Of a stretch of 37,309 nucleotides of DNA, positions 7,191-15,298 are shown piece by piece. Origin of the DNA: Clostridium sp. MCC353 (GTDB lineage Bacteria; Bacillota; Clostridia; Lachnospirales; Lachnospiraceae); assembly GCF_018785315.1 (NCBI RefSeq), contig NZ_WQPN01000090.1, forward strand, positions 1 through 37,309, read 5' to 3'. Position 1 is the first letter of the stretch. Every line of letters begins with the position of its first letter. Both the position numbers and the translations under genes were made by a program. The notes beneath the pieces are model-generated. The model saw only the letters and a list, made by a program, of their open reading frames with translations, did not search any database and was not told where the DNA came from.

Positions 7191-8171
7191 ATGGCAAGTA
7201 TAAAAGATGTTGCGAAATATGCGAAAGTGGCGCCCAGCACGGTGTCGCTGGTGCTGAATAAAACCGGATATGTGTCTGCGGAAACCAGGGAAAAAGTAGA
7301 GCGGGCTATGAAAGAACTCAATTACAGCCCCAATGAACTGGCCCGCAATTTATACCGGAATAAGACCAATATTGTAGGAATTATCGTGCCGGATGCGTCT
7401 CATCCGTTTTTTTCCACATTTATCCAGTATGCTGAGATTTGTCTGTACGACCATGGTTATAAAACCATGGTCTGTTCCACGATAAACAGGAAAAATGGGG
7501 AAGAAGAGTACATTGACATGCTGAAGCGCCAGATGATGGATGGAGTCATTATGGGTGCTCATTCCCTGAGACTTGATATCTATGAAAATGTAGACCGGCC
7601 GATTGTGGCCCTGGACCGTTACATCAATGATGATATACCCATTGTGCGTTCAAATCATAAAAAGGTGGGAGAATTGGCGGCAGAGCGTCTGTTAAGATCC
7701 GGGTGCAGAAAAGCGGTGCAGGTTTCAGGGGCCAGGATAGTCAGCACCCCATCTCATGAACGCCATGATGTGTTCCGTTCCTATTTTGAGGAACACGGGG
7801 GAATAGTCTATAATATGGATATGGGCTGGAATCATTTTGATCTGGCCTATAATATGGACTATGCGGAGAAGATATTTAAGGAACACCCGGATGCGGACGG
7901 AATCTTTGCAGTGGACATGCTGATCGGCGCCTGCCTTCAGTATGCCCGCCGTCATGGAATAAAGGTGCCGGAGGAAATCAGCATGGTCGCCTGTGACGGA
8001 ACTCTCTTGACGCTGGGGGTGGAGCGGCCCATTACGGCCATTGTCCAGCCTATAGAAGACCTGGCCCGGGCGGCGGTTGAGAACGTGATCAAGCTGATTG
8101 GCGGCAGCAGGATGACGAAAAGCGAGACCGTGTTCGACGTGACACTTCGGGAAGGGGAAACTACTTTGTAG
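7191..8171 (+). CDS. LacI-family transcriptional regulator
   Basis: A 326-residue repressor. The N-terminal helix-turn-helix begins ASIKDVAKYAKVAPSTVSLVLN with the hinge LNYSPNELARNLYRNKT at about residues 46-62. A periplasmic-binding-protein-like sensor domain follows from IVGIIVPD to the C-terminus. The start at 7191 has GAGGTGG just upstream and places the HTH at the N-terminus as usual; an in-frame ATG at 7167 lies within the duplicated MITE target. It probably controls the GH32/ABC operon through the operators at 924-941 and 994-1019, with a fructoside or sugar phosphate as inducer (inference). Confidence 0.9.
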   Translation: MASIKDVAKYAKVAPSTVSLVLNKTGYVSAETREKVERAMKELNYSPNELARNLYRNKTNIVGIIVPDASHPFFSTFIQYAEICLYDHGYKTMVCSTINRKNGEEEYIDMLKRQMMDGVIMGAHSLRLDIYENVDRPIVALDRYINDDIPIVRSNHKKVGELAAERLLRSGCRKAVQVSGARIVSTPSHERHDVFRSYFEEHGGIVYNMDMGWNHFDLAYNMDYAEKIFKEHPDADGIFAVDMLIGACLQYARRHGIKVPEEISMVACDGTLLTLGVERPITAIVQPIEDLARAAVENVIKLIGGSRMTKSETVFDVTLREGETTL

Positions 8172-8197
8172 TGTGAATTGGGATTTAATTGGCGGGA

Positions 8198-8400
8198 GTT
8201 ACGCAGGAAAGCGGAGAGGGCGGCCTGGCTCCCCGCCGTCCACCCTCCCCGCTTTCCTGCTGGTTTTCTCTGGAGCTAGGAATTAAAAACAATTCTGTAA
8301 ATTATAAGAAAATTTAACATTAAGCGTCAAGGCATTTTCGAAAAAGCCTTGACGTTTTAATGCAAATCCCCACGTCAGTTACATGAAATCGCCACGTCAC
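8198..8400. repeat. Intergenic repeat copy B
   Basis: It begins GTTACGCAGGAAAGCGG. The first part is a strong hairpin, GCAGGAAAGCGG plus GAGGG (8203-8220) against CCCTCCCCGCTTTCCTGC (8243-8260), matching 17 of 18 positions and followed by TGGTTTTCTC. It could serve as the lacI terminator. A second hairpin at 8318-8362 (CATTAAGCGTCAAGGC / GCCTTGACGTTTTAATG) parallels those in copies A and C, and CCACGTCAGTTACATG follows as in copy C. No gene is present in 8172-8900. Confidence 0.75.
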
Positions 8401-8510
8401 ATTCGCTATAATCTGCACTTTACCCCAAATCCCTCCTCAAGCAAACATTTCTTTGCCTTTTCTACTCCTTCTCCAAATCTTTTTTTATCTTTAGCGCAGC
8501 CAGTACACAG

Positions 8511-8840
8511 CCAGTAAGAAGGGGAACCTGGGGCGGGGGGACAAGACCGGACCGCAAAAGGGGCGAACCAAAGGCGGAGGGGATCATGTGGAGACCGTTT
8601 AGTGGAACTTAGGCTTTCAGGATGGAAAAGGCGGGCAGAAACTGAATTCCGAATCAGTTTCTGAGATGCCCCTGAACGGTAAAGTCATCAGGAGTTTACC
8701 GTGAATGGGCATCGGCCCGCCTTTTTCTATCCTGAAAGCCTTAGTTCCACTTAACGGTCGGAACCAGATCCCCTCCGCCTTTGGTTCGCCCCTTTTGCGG
8801 TCCGGTCTTGTCCCCCGCCCCAGGTTCCCCTTCTTACTGG
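8511..8840. repeat. 330-bp long inverted repeat with two hairpins in the loop
   Basis: Left arm 8511-8636 and right arm 8715-8840 are complementary over about 126 bp. Within the aligned arms there is a one-base indel in the G run, another in the A run, a divergent patch at about 8586-8592, and a few single mismatches. The central 78 bp fold into two further hairpins: AGAAACTGA/TCAGTTTCT (8637-8662), and GATGCCC (8665-8671) with GGGCATC (8707-8713) enclosing ACGGTAAA/TTTACCGT. RNA or extruded DNA would form a long stem capped by a three-way junction. No ORF or known RNA family was recognised. GCGTTAC follows the right arm (8840-8846). Confidence 0.9.
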
Positions 8841-8891
8841 CGTTACTCTCACGAATCCGTTAAATAAAGATAGTGTAAATTTAAGGCCAGG

Positions 8892-8900
8892 TGTTATAAT
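8892..8900 (+). promoter_or_regulatory. Extended -10 promoter for the moxR operon
   Basis: TGTTATAAT is an extended -10 (TGnTATAAT). The -35 region around 8872-8877 (AGTGTA) is poor, as is common when the extended element is present. It is about 40 bp upstream of the preferred moxR start. Confidence 0.6.
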
Positions 8901-8941
8901 AGTAGAAAATGCTTGATTTATGCAAAAGAAAGGAACTACCT

Positions 8942-9913
8942 ATGCAGACTGTCGCACACTATACAAAACTTCTGGAACGGGAAACGGAAAAAATTATTGT
9001 CGGCAAGCGGAGGCAGATTGACATGATCTTGATGGCTGTGTTATCCGGCGGGCATGTGCTGCTCAATGATCTGCCGGGGAGCGGCAAGACGACGCTGGTT
9101 AAAACGTTGTCCATTGCGCTGGGATGTGAGTTTAAAAGGCTTCAGTTCACTCCGGATCTGCTCCCTTCGGATATTGTGGGAATGGCGGTATTTAACCAGA
9201 AAACAACGGAATTTGAACTGATGAAAGGGCCTGTACATACGAATATTCTGCTGGCGGATGAGATCAACCGGGCGATTCCCAGAACCCAGTCCGCACTGCT
9301 GGAGGCCATGGAGGAGGGGCAGACGACTATTGACGGAAAAACACTGCCCCTTCCCCAGCCTTTTTTAGTTATGGCCACGCAGAATCCGGTGGAAAGGGAG
9401 AGCACATTTATGCTGCCGGCCGCCCAGTTAGACCGCTTTTTCGTGTGTCTCTCTTTGGGGTATCCGGATGCTGAGGAAGAGGTGGCAATTCTTGCCAGAC
9501 TGGGGGATGGGACCCCTTATGAAGAAGTGAATCCGGTTACCAGCCCGGAAGTGCTTATGAAGATGAGAGAAGAGATCAGCCAGGTGAAGGTTTCCGATTC
9601 CTGCAGCCGGTATATTGTGGAACTGGTGCAGAAGACCAGGAATTGTCCATGGTTTAAACAGGGGGCCAGTCCGAGAGCGTCCAGATGCCTGTACCAGGGC
9701 GGAAAGGCATATGCGGCCATGCAGGGGCGTGATTTTGTGCTTCCCGAAGATATTAAAAAGATATGGCAGCCGGTTATGGAACACCGGGTGGTGTTAACCA
9801 GTGATGCCAGGTTTCAAAAGAAAACGTCACAATCCATTTTGGATGAGATTCTGGATGAGACCGGGGTGCCGCCTTATAAAAAGGAGCTGTTCAATGGAAG
9901 AAAAACAGAGTAG
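8942..9913 (+). CDS. MoxR-family AAA+ ATPase
   Basis: A 323-residue cytoplasmic ATPase with Walker A GSGKT (46-50), Walker B LLADE (103-107) followed by the INRA/TQSALLEAMEE segment typical of MoxR, and sensor 1 ATQNPVE. MoxR proteins act as chaperone-like partners for metal-binding, VWA or surface proteins, usually encoded with DUF58 proteins as here. The start at 8942 has AAAGGA upstream; an earlier in-frame ATG at 8909 would add 11 residues and lies close to the promoter. The end overlaps the DUF58 gene by 20 bp. Confidence 0.93.
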   Translation: MQTVAHYTKLLERETEKIIVGKRRQIDMILMAVLSGGHVLLNDLPGSGKTTLVKTLSIALGCEFKRLQFTPDLLPSDIVGMAVFNQKTTEFELMKGPVHTNILLADEINRAIPRTQSALLEAMEEGQTTIDGKTLPLPQPFLVMATQNPVERESTFMLPAAQLDRFFVCLSLGYPDAEEEVAILARLGDGTPYEEVNPVTSPEVLMKMREEISQVKVSDSCSRYIVELVQKTRNCPWFKQGASPRASRCLYQGGKAYAAMQGRDFVLPEDIKKIWQPVMEHRVVLTSDARFQKKTSQSILDEILDETGVPPYKKELFNGRKTE

Positions 9914-11198
9914 AAACAGCTTATTTGTGGGAATTCCCGGCCTCTGCACCCTTTTGTTTTTTGCAGTCACGGCCCTTTATTTTCAAGCATGGCTGGTTTC
10001 CTCATTTTTATTTCTGTTCTTTTTCCTGTGCCTGAGTTCCTATGCCTGGAGCAGGGGCATCTGCCGCCATGTGGAAATACGGACGGAGACAACGGTTCCT
10101 TCCTGCTATGCAGGCGAACAGGTTCAAATGAATCTGACCGTAAAAAATAAGAGCCTGTTTCCTCTTGTCTGGCTGGATGTGATTCTGCCCACAGGTAAAA
10201 AGCCGGTCGTAAGGCAGGCCGGTTCCGGCCAGTTCGGCTGGTATTATCTGAAGGGAAAGGAATACGCGGAAACGGGGATCAGGGAAAGATTTGTCTGGCT
10301 TTTATGGCAGCAGGAAATCAGCTGGTCGGAAAAGTTGGAAACTGTAAAACGCGGCGTGGTATGCATAGACGGCATAGGGCTGCAGGCGGGAGACGGATTC
10401 GGTCTGTCTGCTAAAGAAGATTGGTATGACCTTTCTGTTCCGGTCCGGATACTCATCTATCCCAGACTGGTTCCGGTTCAAATCAGCCGTTTCTTAAAAA
10501 TTACCCAGGAGGCTGTGTCCCAAAATAAGGGACAGACAGAGGATATAACGATTTTAAAGAGCAGCCGCCCTTATCAGCCAGGCGATCCCATGAAAAAGAT
10601 CAACTGGAGGCTGCTGGCTTCCAGCGGGCAGATGAATGTGAATATTTATGAGACTATAATGCCGGGATGCGCGGCGTTTATCTTGGATTTAGCCGGTTTC
10701 AGCCGGGTGATTGAACATGATAACCATCAGGGCGGCAGCTATGAGGAACGGATTGTGCTGGAAAAAAGGCTGGAGCAGATGATCAGCCTGGCTGCATCCC
10801 TGATGACGGCCCTGGCAAAACGTCAGGTGCAGTGCGCCCTGATTCTGCCCGCCTTTGGGGAGCAGGAGGCCGTGATCCGGCTGCCGGCCGAGGGAGAATC
10901 CTCTCTTTTAAGCTGTATGGAAGCTTTGGCGATGCTGGATTATCATGGGGAGGAAACCATTTTTCCATATGAAGAGTTCTGGCAGTCCTGCCATAAAATG
11001 GGGACTGTTTACATTTGTACCAGAACGGATGGAAAAAATGAATTCGAAGAGCTGGCGGCCCGCCTGGGACAGAGCCGGGTCAGCTTTCTGGTACAGCAAA
11101 AGACCGGACAGGCAGCGGTGGAAGGCGGATGCATTTATGCGGAAGATATCTGCGGCGCGGCTTGTTTTCATACGGATGGGGAGGAAGAGGATGGATAA
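9894..11198 (+). CDS. DUF58 domain-containing membrane protein
   Basis: A 434-residue protein. Two hydrophobic segments near residues 9-50 anchor it. A beta-rich extracytoplasmic-type region follows, and the DUF58 signature R-YQPGDPMKKINWRLLA appears near residue 225. DUF58 proteins are the standard partners of MoxR ATPases; their biochemical role is not settled. The start at 9894 is chosen because AAGGAG precedes it by 8 nt, although the frame is open further upstream. It overlaps moxR at the 5' end and the next gene by 8 bp at the 3' end, indicating translational coupling. Confidence 0.88.
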   Translation: MEEKQSRNSLFVGIPGLCTLLFFAVTALYFQAWLVSSFLFLFFFLCLSSYAWSRGICRHVEIRTETTVPSCYAGEQVQMNLTVKNKSLFPLVWLDVILPTGKKPVVRQAGSGQFGWYYLKGKEYAETGIRERFVWLLWQQEISWSEKLETVKRGVVCIDGIGLQAGDGFGLSAKEDWYDLSVPVRILIYPRLVPVQISRFLKITQEAVSQNKGQTEDITILKSSRPYQPGDPMKKINWRLLASSGQMNVNIYETIMPGCAAFILDLAGFSRVIEHDNHQGGSYEERIVLEKRLEQMISLAASLMTALAKRQVQCALILPAFGEQEAVIRLPAEGESSLLSCMEALAMLDYHGEETIFPYEEFWQSCHKMGTVYICTRTDGKNEFEELAARLGQSRVSFLVQQKTGQAAVEGGCIYAEDICGAACFHTDGEEEDG

Positions 11199-12546
11199 AA
11201 TTCGTGATTATCTGAGAGGAAGCAGTGCGCTTTTATCGGATGCAGCCATAATCTGTCTCTTTTTTTATATGATTCCCACTTGTACGCAGATCCGTATTGT
11301 ATCGGTTGCCGTGCCGGTGTGGGCCGGATTTATCCTGGTGCTTATGGGGGCAGATTATTTGCTTGCGGGGGCCGGAATTTCCTTTAATCTATATCTGATC
11401 TTAAATGGAGCCGGGATTTTGGCAGGAACGTATTTTACGGTCACCCGTTCCTTCTGCTCTGATGGATTCCCGATGTTTCACGCATTTTTGGCCTGCGCCG
11501 TGGCTGGGGTGGGAGCGCATGGAGCGGCGGCGGCCTGGCGCCTTCCGTCGGCAAACAGCCTTTTAAGGTATGTGGACGGCCTGGTGATTCTGCTGGCATT
11601 TTACCTGTATGCGGCATTCTCCACCCGGCTCGAACCGGGACAGGATGTTTTGATACTATCTTTATCAGCCATTATCTTGAATCTGATCTCTGTGAACCAG
11701 ATTCGGACGAGGGAAGAGGGGGTGTCCGTAATCCAGGGATCGGGAACGGGAGGAAAGCTGGTTCTGGCCGCGGCTGCGGCCGGAATTGCGGCGGTTACAG
11801 GCATGGTGACCGGAGCGGCTTCCGGGCAGGTACACAGCGCTGTGGACCTGTTACTGGCGGCGGTAAAAGGCGTGGGAAAGGTTCTGGCCCTGATACTGGG
11901 GGCAGTCGGACTGGTTCTGGGAACGCTCCTTAACTTTTTAGCCGGACTTTTGCCTGATGCGCCTCAGGAAGCAGGAGAAACGGTAAAAACGGTAATACAG
12001 GAAGAGGCAAAAGAAGCGGCGGAAACTGCAGTCTGGAGAATCCCGGGCTGGGTTATGGCTATGGTTTTGGCTCTGGCTTTGGCGCTGACGGTGTGTTATA
12101 TTTTATACCATTTCCGGAATGCAAGAATAAAACGGTCCAAACGGGAATCGCCCGGAAGGACGGTGGTGAAAAAAAGCAATTTTTGGCCTGCTCTGTCCGG
12201 AGGGTGCAGAAAAATATGGGAGTCGGCCAGGTTTGAATGGCTCAGTCATTTGTACAGAAAGACGCCGGAAGGCCTGTTTGTCCGGGTGGAAAAGATTGGA
12301 AAGAGAAGAAAAAATCCCAGGCGGAAAAATGAAAGCCCGGGTGAATATCTGAGGAGAATCGCCGGATGTCTCCGCGCAGAAGAGGCTGACGGCAAGAGGA
12401 TGGCAGACAGGGAAGAATGGGCGGGCGCGCTGGAAGGGCTGGCTGGGGATCTGGACCGGATTTATTATGGGTTCGAACAAAAAACAGTAGAGAGCCGGGA
12501 GACCGGCCGGTATGTAAAAGCGGTGCAGGAACTGGAAAAATGGTAA
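11191..12546 (+). CDS. Multi-pass membrane protein of the MoxR/DUF58 operon (DUF4129-like tail)
   Basis: A 451-residue protein starting MDKIRDYLRG. Hydrophobic segments fill the first ~250 residues, another lies at about 285-308 (WVMAMVLALALALTVCYILY), and a basic cytoplasmic C-terminal region ends with GEYLRRIAGCL and a helical tail like DUF4129 regions. In related operons the third gene usually encodes a transglutaminase-like protein with several membrane spans. No Cys-His-Asp transglutaminase core is visible, so this seems to be a core-less version or a different partner. The start has GGAGG upstream and overlaps the DUF58 gene. Confidence 0.7.
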   Translation: MDKIRDYLRGSSALLSDAAIICLFFYMIPTCTQIRIVSVAVPVWAGFILVLMGADYLLAGAGISFNLYLILNGAGILAGTYFTVTRSFCSDGFPMFHAFLACAVAGVGAHGAAAAWRLPSANSLLRYVDGLVILLAFYLYAAFSTRLEPGQDVLILSLSAIILNLISVNQIRTREEGVSVIQGSGTGGKLVLAAAAAGIAAVTGMVTGAASGQVHSAVDLLLAAVKGVGKVLALILGAVGLVLGTLLNFLAGLLPDAPQEAGETVKTVIQEEAKEAAETAVWRIPGWVMAMVLALALALTVCYILYHFRNARIKRSKRESPGRTVVKKSNFWPALSGGCRKIWESARFEWLSHLYRKTPEGLFVRVEKIGKRRKNPRRKNESPGEYLRRIAGCLRAEEADGKRMADREEWAGALEGLAGDLDRIYYGFEQKTVESRETGRYVKAVQELEKW

Positions 12547-12642
12547 CAGCTCAGCCGGTTAATCATCTTGATTCGAAAAAAGCGGTATGTTATGATTAAA
12601 AAATGGATTTAAGAGAATTTCGACATGGGAAGGAAAGAAATA

Positions 12643-13899
12643 ATGACAGAAACATCCATAATAAACAGCAGCAACATCAGCGGAATGCTGCAAAGGACGC
12701 TGAACCAGGTGGAACCCAGGCTGGTGGATCATGGCAAAAGAGTTGCATTTCTGGTATCCAGGATGTTGGATGTACAGGGAGATTGGGGCGGCAGGGATAA
12801 GCAGGATATCTGTTTCCTCTCCCTGCTTCATGATGTTGGGGCTTATAAAACAGAAGAAATTGAGAAGATGATACAGTTTGAATCGGAAAATATCTGGGGA
12901 CATTCCATTTACGGATATCTGTTTTTATATTATCTGTCTCCGCTGCAGAAATGGGCGGATGCCGTGCTGCTCCATCATGTGAGCGCAAAAAAGCTGGATG
13001 GGTTCACTTCACAAAATAAGGAACTGGCTCAGATTTTAAATCTTGCTGACCGCGTGGACATGTTTTTCTGTGAATATGGGGCGCACCGGGAAAAATTATA
13101 CGCTTATTTGAATGAGGCCCGGGGCGGGCGGTTCCTGGATCCTGTTGTGGATTTGTTTTTTGAAGCGGAAAAACGGTATGACCTGCTGGAACGTCTGGAC
13201 AGGGGAATTGGTTTCCAGGATGTGCTGGAATATGTGGATATGAAAATGGAAGAGGTGGACGAGTATTTGAAGATGATGACATTTGCCATCGACTTCAGAA
13301 GCTGCCACACGGTGACGCATACCATAACCACCACCAATATCAGCTATCTGGTGGCGAAGCTCATGGGGCTTAATGATGAACAGGTCCGTCATGTATATTA
13401 CGGAGCCATGCTTCATGATCTTGGAAAGATCGGCGTACCGGTGGAGATATTAGAATTTCCGGGGAGGCTGAGCAATCAGGCCATGGCCATTATGAGAACT
13501 CATGTGGATATTACGGAGAAAATATTGGGCGGCGACGTGGATGAGGTGACAACCCGGATCGCCCTTAGGCATCATGAAAAGCTGAACGGTTCCGGTTATC
13601 CTAAAAAGCTGTGTGCAGAGCAGCTCACCATGGAAGAACGGATTGTGGCGGTGGCGGATATTGTCAGCGCCCTGTTGGGAACCAGGAGCTATAAAGAAGC
13701 CTATTCCAGTGATAAAGTGATCTCCATCATCACACAGCAGGCCGAACAGGGGCTTTTAGATAAGGATGTGGTGGGGACGATCGTTGTGCATTTTGAAGAA
13801 ATACTGGGCGAGGTCAGAAGGCTTTGCAGCCCGATTTTAAAAATATATAACGGTTTAAACAGTGAATATGAACGCCTGATTTTACAATTTCAGCAGTAA
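12643..13899 (+). CDS. Tandem HD / HD-GYP phosphodiesterase
   Basis: A 418-residue cytoplasmic protein with two HD domains. The N-terminal HD has H30, LLHDVG (H63-D64) and LLHH near 110. The C-terminal domain has H-THT at about 222-226, MLHDLGKIG (H258-D259), a later H near 287, and HHEKLNGSGYP (310-320), the HD-GYP hallmark for hydrolysis of cyclic di-GMP or related dinucleotides. No sensor or membrane segment is present, unlike most HD-GYP proteins. The start at 12643 has AAGGA 8 nt upstream; an alternative ATG lies at 12625. Confidence 0.88.
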   Translation: MTETSIINSSNISGMLQRTLNQVEPRLVDHGKRVAFLVSRMLDVQGDWGGRDKQDICFLSLLHDVGAYKTEEIEKMIQFESENIWGHSIYGYLFLYYLSPLQKWADAVLLHHVSAKKLDGFTSQNKELAQILNLADRVDMFFCEYGAHREKLYAYLNEARGGRFLDPVVDLFFEAEKRYDLLERLDRGIGFQDVLEYVDMKMEEVDEYLKMMTFAIDFRSCHTVTHTITTTNISYLVAKLMGLNDEQVRHVYYGAMLHDLGKIGVPVEILEFPGRLSNQAMAIMRTHVDITEKILGGDVDEVTTRIALRHHEKLNGSGYPKKLCAEQLTMEERIVAVADIVSALLGTRSYKEAYSSDKVISIITQQAEQGLLDKDVVGTIVVHFEEILGEVRRLCSPILKIYNGLNSEYERLILQFQQ

Positions 13900-13935
13900 T
13901 TCAATAATAAGTTCTGTAATAGTATAAAAATTTCT

Positions 13936-13964
13936 TTTACATATGATAGAAATTACTGTATAAT
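13936..13964 (+). promoter_or_regulatory. Promoter of the CofE-like gene
   Basis: TTTACA (13936-13941), 17-bp spacer and a perfect TATAAT (13959-13964), about 50 bp upstream of the start codon. Confidence 0.7.
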
Positions 13965-14015
13965 AAAAAAGTATGTGCAATACAAACGAAATTAAAATAG
14001 AATGGTGGAGTTGCA

Positions 14016-15206
14016 ATGGAACGCAGAGTAGGAACTATTTCAAGAGGAATTCGTTGTCCGATTATCCGGGAAGGTGACCCGTTGGCCGATATCGTGGTAT
14101 CCAGTGTTTTGGAAGCGGCAGAAAGCGAAGGCTTTGAGCTGAGGGACAGGGATGTTATTTCAGTTACCGAGTCAATTGTGGCGAGAGCGCAGGGAAATTA
14201 TGCCTCCGTGGAAGCGATTGCTGAAGATGTAAAGGAGAAGTTAGGCGGAGAGACCATCGGCGTTATCTTCCCGATTCTTTCCAGAAACCGTTTTGCTGTC
14301 TGTCTCAGAGGCATTGCCATGGGAGCCAAAAAAGTTGTGCTCATGCTCAGCTATCCCAGCGATGAGGTGGGCAATTCACTGGTGTCTCTGGATCAGTTAG
14401 ACGACGCGGGGATTAATCCGTACAGCGATGTGCTGACACTGGAGCAGTACCGTAAATTGTTCGGTGAAAACAAGCATCCTTTTACAGGAGTCGATTATGT
14501 GGAGTATTACAGCAGCCTGATCCGGGAAGCCGGAGCGGAGGTTACCGTGATATTTGCCAATAATCCCAAGGAGATTCTGAACTATACAAAGAATGTGCTG
14601 AACTGTGACATACATACCAGATTCCGGACAAAACGCATTTTAAAGGATGCGGGAGCAGAACGGGTATGCGGGCTGGACGACATTCTGACGGCTCCGGTTG
14701 ACGGAAGCGGATTTAATGAAAGATACGGCCTTCTTGGCTCCAATAAATCAACAGAAGAAACGATTAAATTATTCCCACAGGAATGCACGGATTTCGTGCT
14801 GGATATCCAGAAACAGATTCTTGATAAGACAGGAAAGCATGTGGAAGTCATGGTTTACGGTGACGGAGCGTTTAAAGACCCGGTGGGCAAGATCTGGGAA
14901 CTGGCTGACCCATGTGTATCCCCTGCTTATACGCCGGGACTGGAAGGGACGCCAAATGAGGTGAAATTAAAATATCTGGCGGACAACGATTTCAAGGATT
15001 TAACAGGGGAGGCGCTGAAAGAGGCGATTTCCAAGAGAATCCAGGAAAAGAACGAAAACCTGGTAGGCGATATGGCGGCTCAGGGCACGACACCCAGAAG
15101 GCTGACGGATCTGATCGGTTCCCTGTGTGATTTAACCAGCGGCTCAGGAGATAAAGGAACTCCGGTCATTCTGGTTCAGGGATATTTTGATAATTTTACA
15201 AATTAG
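14016..15206 (+). CDS. Coenzyme F420-0:L-glutamate ligase (CofE)-like protein
   Basis: A 396-residue cytoplasmic protein. The first ~100 residues fit the CofE/FbiB-type ligase fold: RCPIIREGDPLADIVV, the DRDVISVTESIVARAQGNY segment and later a metal/nucleotide-type MVYGDGAFKDP near 278-288. True CofE adds glutamate to F420-0, but proteins of this longer type are widespread in Clostridia that are not known to make F420, so the substrate is probably different. The gene has its own consensus promoter. It is followed by an NSS transporter, which hints at an amino-acid or amine-linked role (inference). Confidence 0.75.
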   Translation: MERRVGTISRGIRCPIIREGDPLADIVVSSVLEAAESEGFELRDRDVISVTESIVARAQGNYASVEAIAEDVKEKLGGETIGVIFPILSRNRFAVCLRGIAMGAKKVVLMLSYPSDEVGNSLVSLDQLDDAGINPYSDVLTLEQYRKLFGENKHPFTGVDYVEYYSSLIREAGAEVTVIFANNPKEILNYTKNVLNCDIHTRFRTKRILKDAGAERVCGLDDILTAPVDGSGFNERYGLLGSNKSTEETIKLFPQECTDFVLDIQKQILDKTGKHVEVMVYGDGAFKDPVGKIWELADPCVSPAYTPGLEGTPNEVKLKYLADNDFKDLTGEALKEAISKRIQEKNENLVGDMAAQGTTPRRLTDLIGSLCDLTSGSGDKGTPVILVQGYFDNFTN

Positions 15207-15224
15207 TAGTTTGGATGTGATACT

Positions 15225-15257
15225 ATAAGGCTGTTGCAGATTTTGCGGCAGCCTTAT
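15225..15257. terminator. Hairpin between cofE-like and transporter genes
   Basis: ATAAGGCTG (15225-15233) pairs with CAGCCTTAT (15249-15257). No U-run follows, so it may be an mRNA-stabilising or attenuating hairpin rather than a full terminator. Confidence 0.45.
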
Positions 15258-15298
15258 GTATGCATTTGGTACGGAAAGAGAAAGGTGGAGAAGTTGAA

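Noticed and set aside
8172-8910. Possible retron, group II intron or CRISPR-like locus suggested by the structured block
   Set aside because: No reverse transcriptase, maturase or Cas gene is near and there are no regularly spaced repeats with spacers.
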